DNA from: Ceratorhiza oryzae-sativae
Taxonomy: Eukaryota; Basidiomycota; Agaricomycetes; Cantharellales; Ceratobasidiaceae
DNA length: 64,000 nt
Reading direction: 5' to 3'
NCBI GenBank assembly: GCA_030998015.1
Contig: JARWMV010000234.1
Coordinates: 992,001 to 1,056,000, forward strand
The notes beneath the pieces are model-generated. The model made no database searches. It was not told the origin of the DNA and saw only the letters and a list, made by a program, of their open reading frames with translations. Position numbers and translations under genes: made by a program. This document shows positions 63,572-64,000 of the stretch, piece after piece; the stretch's first letter is position 1, and the number at the start of each line of letters is the position of its first letter.

Positions 63572-64000
63572 ATGGGCGGCCAATCCGACCACAGCGTTAT
63601 CCCCAGCCCTCAGTTCACCTCACCCGAGGCCGATCTCGTCCTCATCACGTCCGACGGCCAGCATTTCCGCGTGTTTAGTCGGTTTCTTATCGAAACCTCG
63701 GGCGTTTTTCGAGACCTCCTTGACATGCCAACTGGGCCAAACCACGACGAGCGCGTCATGACCATCTCGGAATCGTCCCGCACCCTCAATCTTCTCCTGC
63801 AATATATCTACCCCATGGCCCACCCAGCGCTCGCGTCCCTGAACGACATCCAGGCCGTCCTTCAAGCAGCTGACAAATATGACGTTGGCTTCGTGACTGA
63901 TGACTTGCGCTCGAAGCTCATCAGCCCTGCAGTACTTGGTGTATCGCCGATCCGGGTATATGCCGTTGCTTGCCGAATGGGGTTCGGGAAGAGGCACAGG
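63572..64000 (+). CDS. BTB/POZ domain protein (partial, 3' end outside window)
   Basis: Starts MGGQSDHSVIPSP at 63572. The open frame runs to the window end with no stop. It shows a BTB fold: ADLVLITSDGQHFRVFSRFL (strand-strand-helix), ETSGVFRDLLDMP, a helix with RTLNLLLQYIYPMAHPAL and QAVLQAADKYDVGFVTDDLR. This is the agaricomycete single-BTB type, probably a Cullin-3 adaptor or protein-binding regulator. The rest of the protein is outside the window. Confidence 0.85.
   Translation, partial: MGGQSDHSVIPSPQFTSPEADLVLITSDGQHFRVFSRFLIETSGVFRDLLDMPTGPNHDERVMTISESSRTLNLLLQYIYPMAHPALASLNDIQAVLQAADKYDVGFVTDDLRSKLISPAVLGVSPIRVYAVACRMGFGKRHR

Overview
This 64 kb window is gene-dense, intron-rich fungal nuclear DNA. 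Genes sit on both strands, coding exons are broken by many introns of about 45-60 bp, and several members (PAS protein, VWA protein with conserved C-terminal tail, an orphan basidiomycete-type family) point to a basidiomycete, most likely an agaricomycete. A Rhizoctonia-like species is a plausible guess from overall protein character, but I could not run a search. No rRNA, tRNA, CRISPR array, plasmid feature or intact transposon was seen.

Layout: 1-824 (-) is the 5' part of a SNF5/SFH1 chromatin-remodelling subunit, divergent from 976-4922 (+) RAD4/XPC. 5038-7050 (-) is TRM61 tRNA methyltransferase; 7594-8886 (+) a PAS-fold protein; 9187-10754 (-) an orphan conserved protein; 12002-12409 (+) a tiny membrane protein; 12785-13806 (-) a Ser-rich unknown; 15139-15880 (+) a small secreted Cys-containing protein with a TATA box; 16204-18705 (+) VPS45; 18850-19848 (-) ARL8; 19950-21581 (+) a MYND-finger protein; 21906-24638 (-) a VWA-domain protein; 24741-28148 (+) an F-box-like protein with a long low-complexity insert. 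Then come two tandem, same-strand paralogues (28397-36564 and 37341-45617, both -) of a ZNFX1/Hrr1-type helicase. The 16 kb gene for midasin (MDN1/REA1) fills 46579-62742 (-), and a BTB/POZ protein begins at 63572 (+) and runs off the end.

The most interesting region is 28-46 kb. Both helicases carry two N-terminal CCCH fingers, an SF1 helicase core, an NF-X1-type Cys/His-rich block and a C-terminal RZ-type zinc finger. This architecture is tied in other eukaryotes to RNA silencing and antiviral or transgenerational RNA control. In both copies the Walker A loop lies in a 19-nt microexon. The downstream copy (A) looks intact; copy B has an apparent one-base frameshift and has lost a cysteine of the RZ finger, suggesting divergence or decay, unless the frameshift is a sequence error. 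A similar one-base shift inside the essential MDN1 gene argues that some indels here may be assembly errors.
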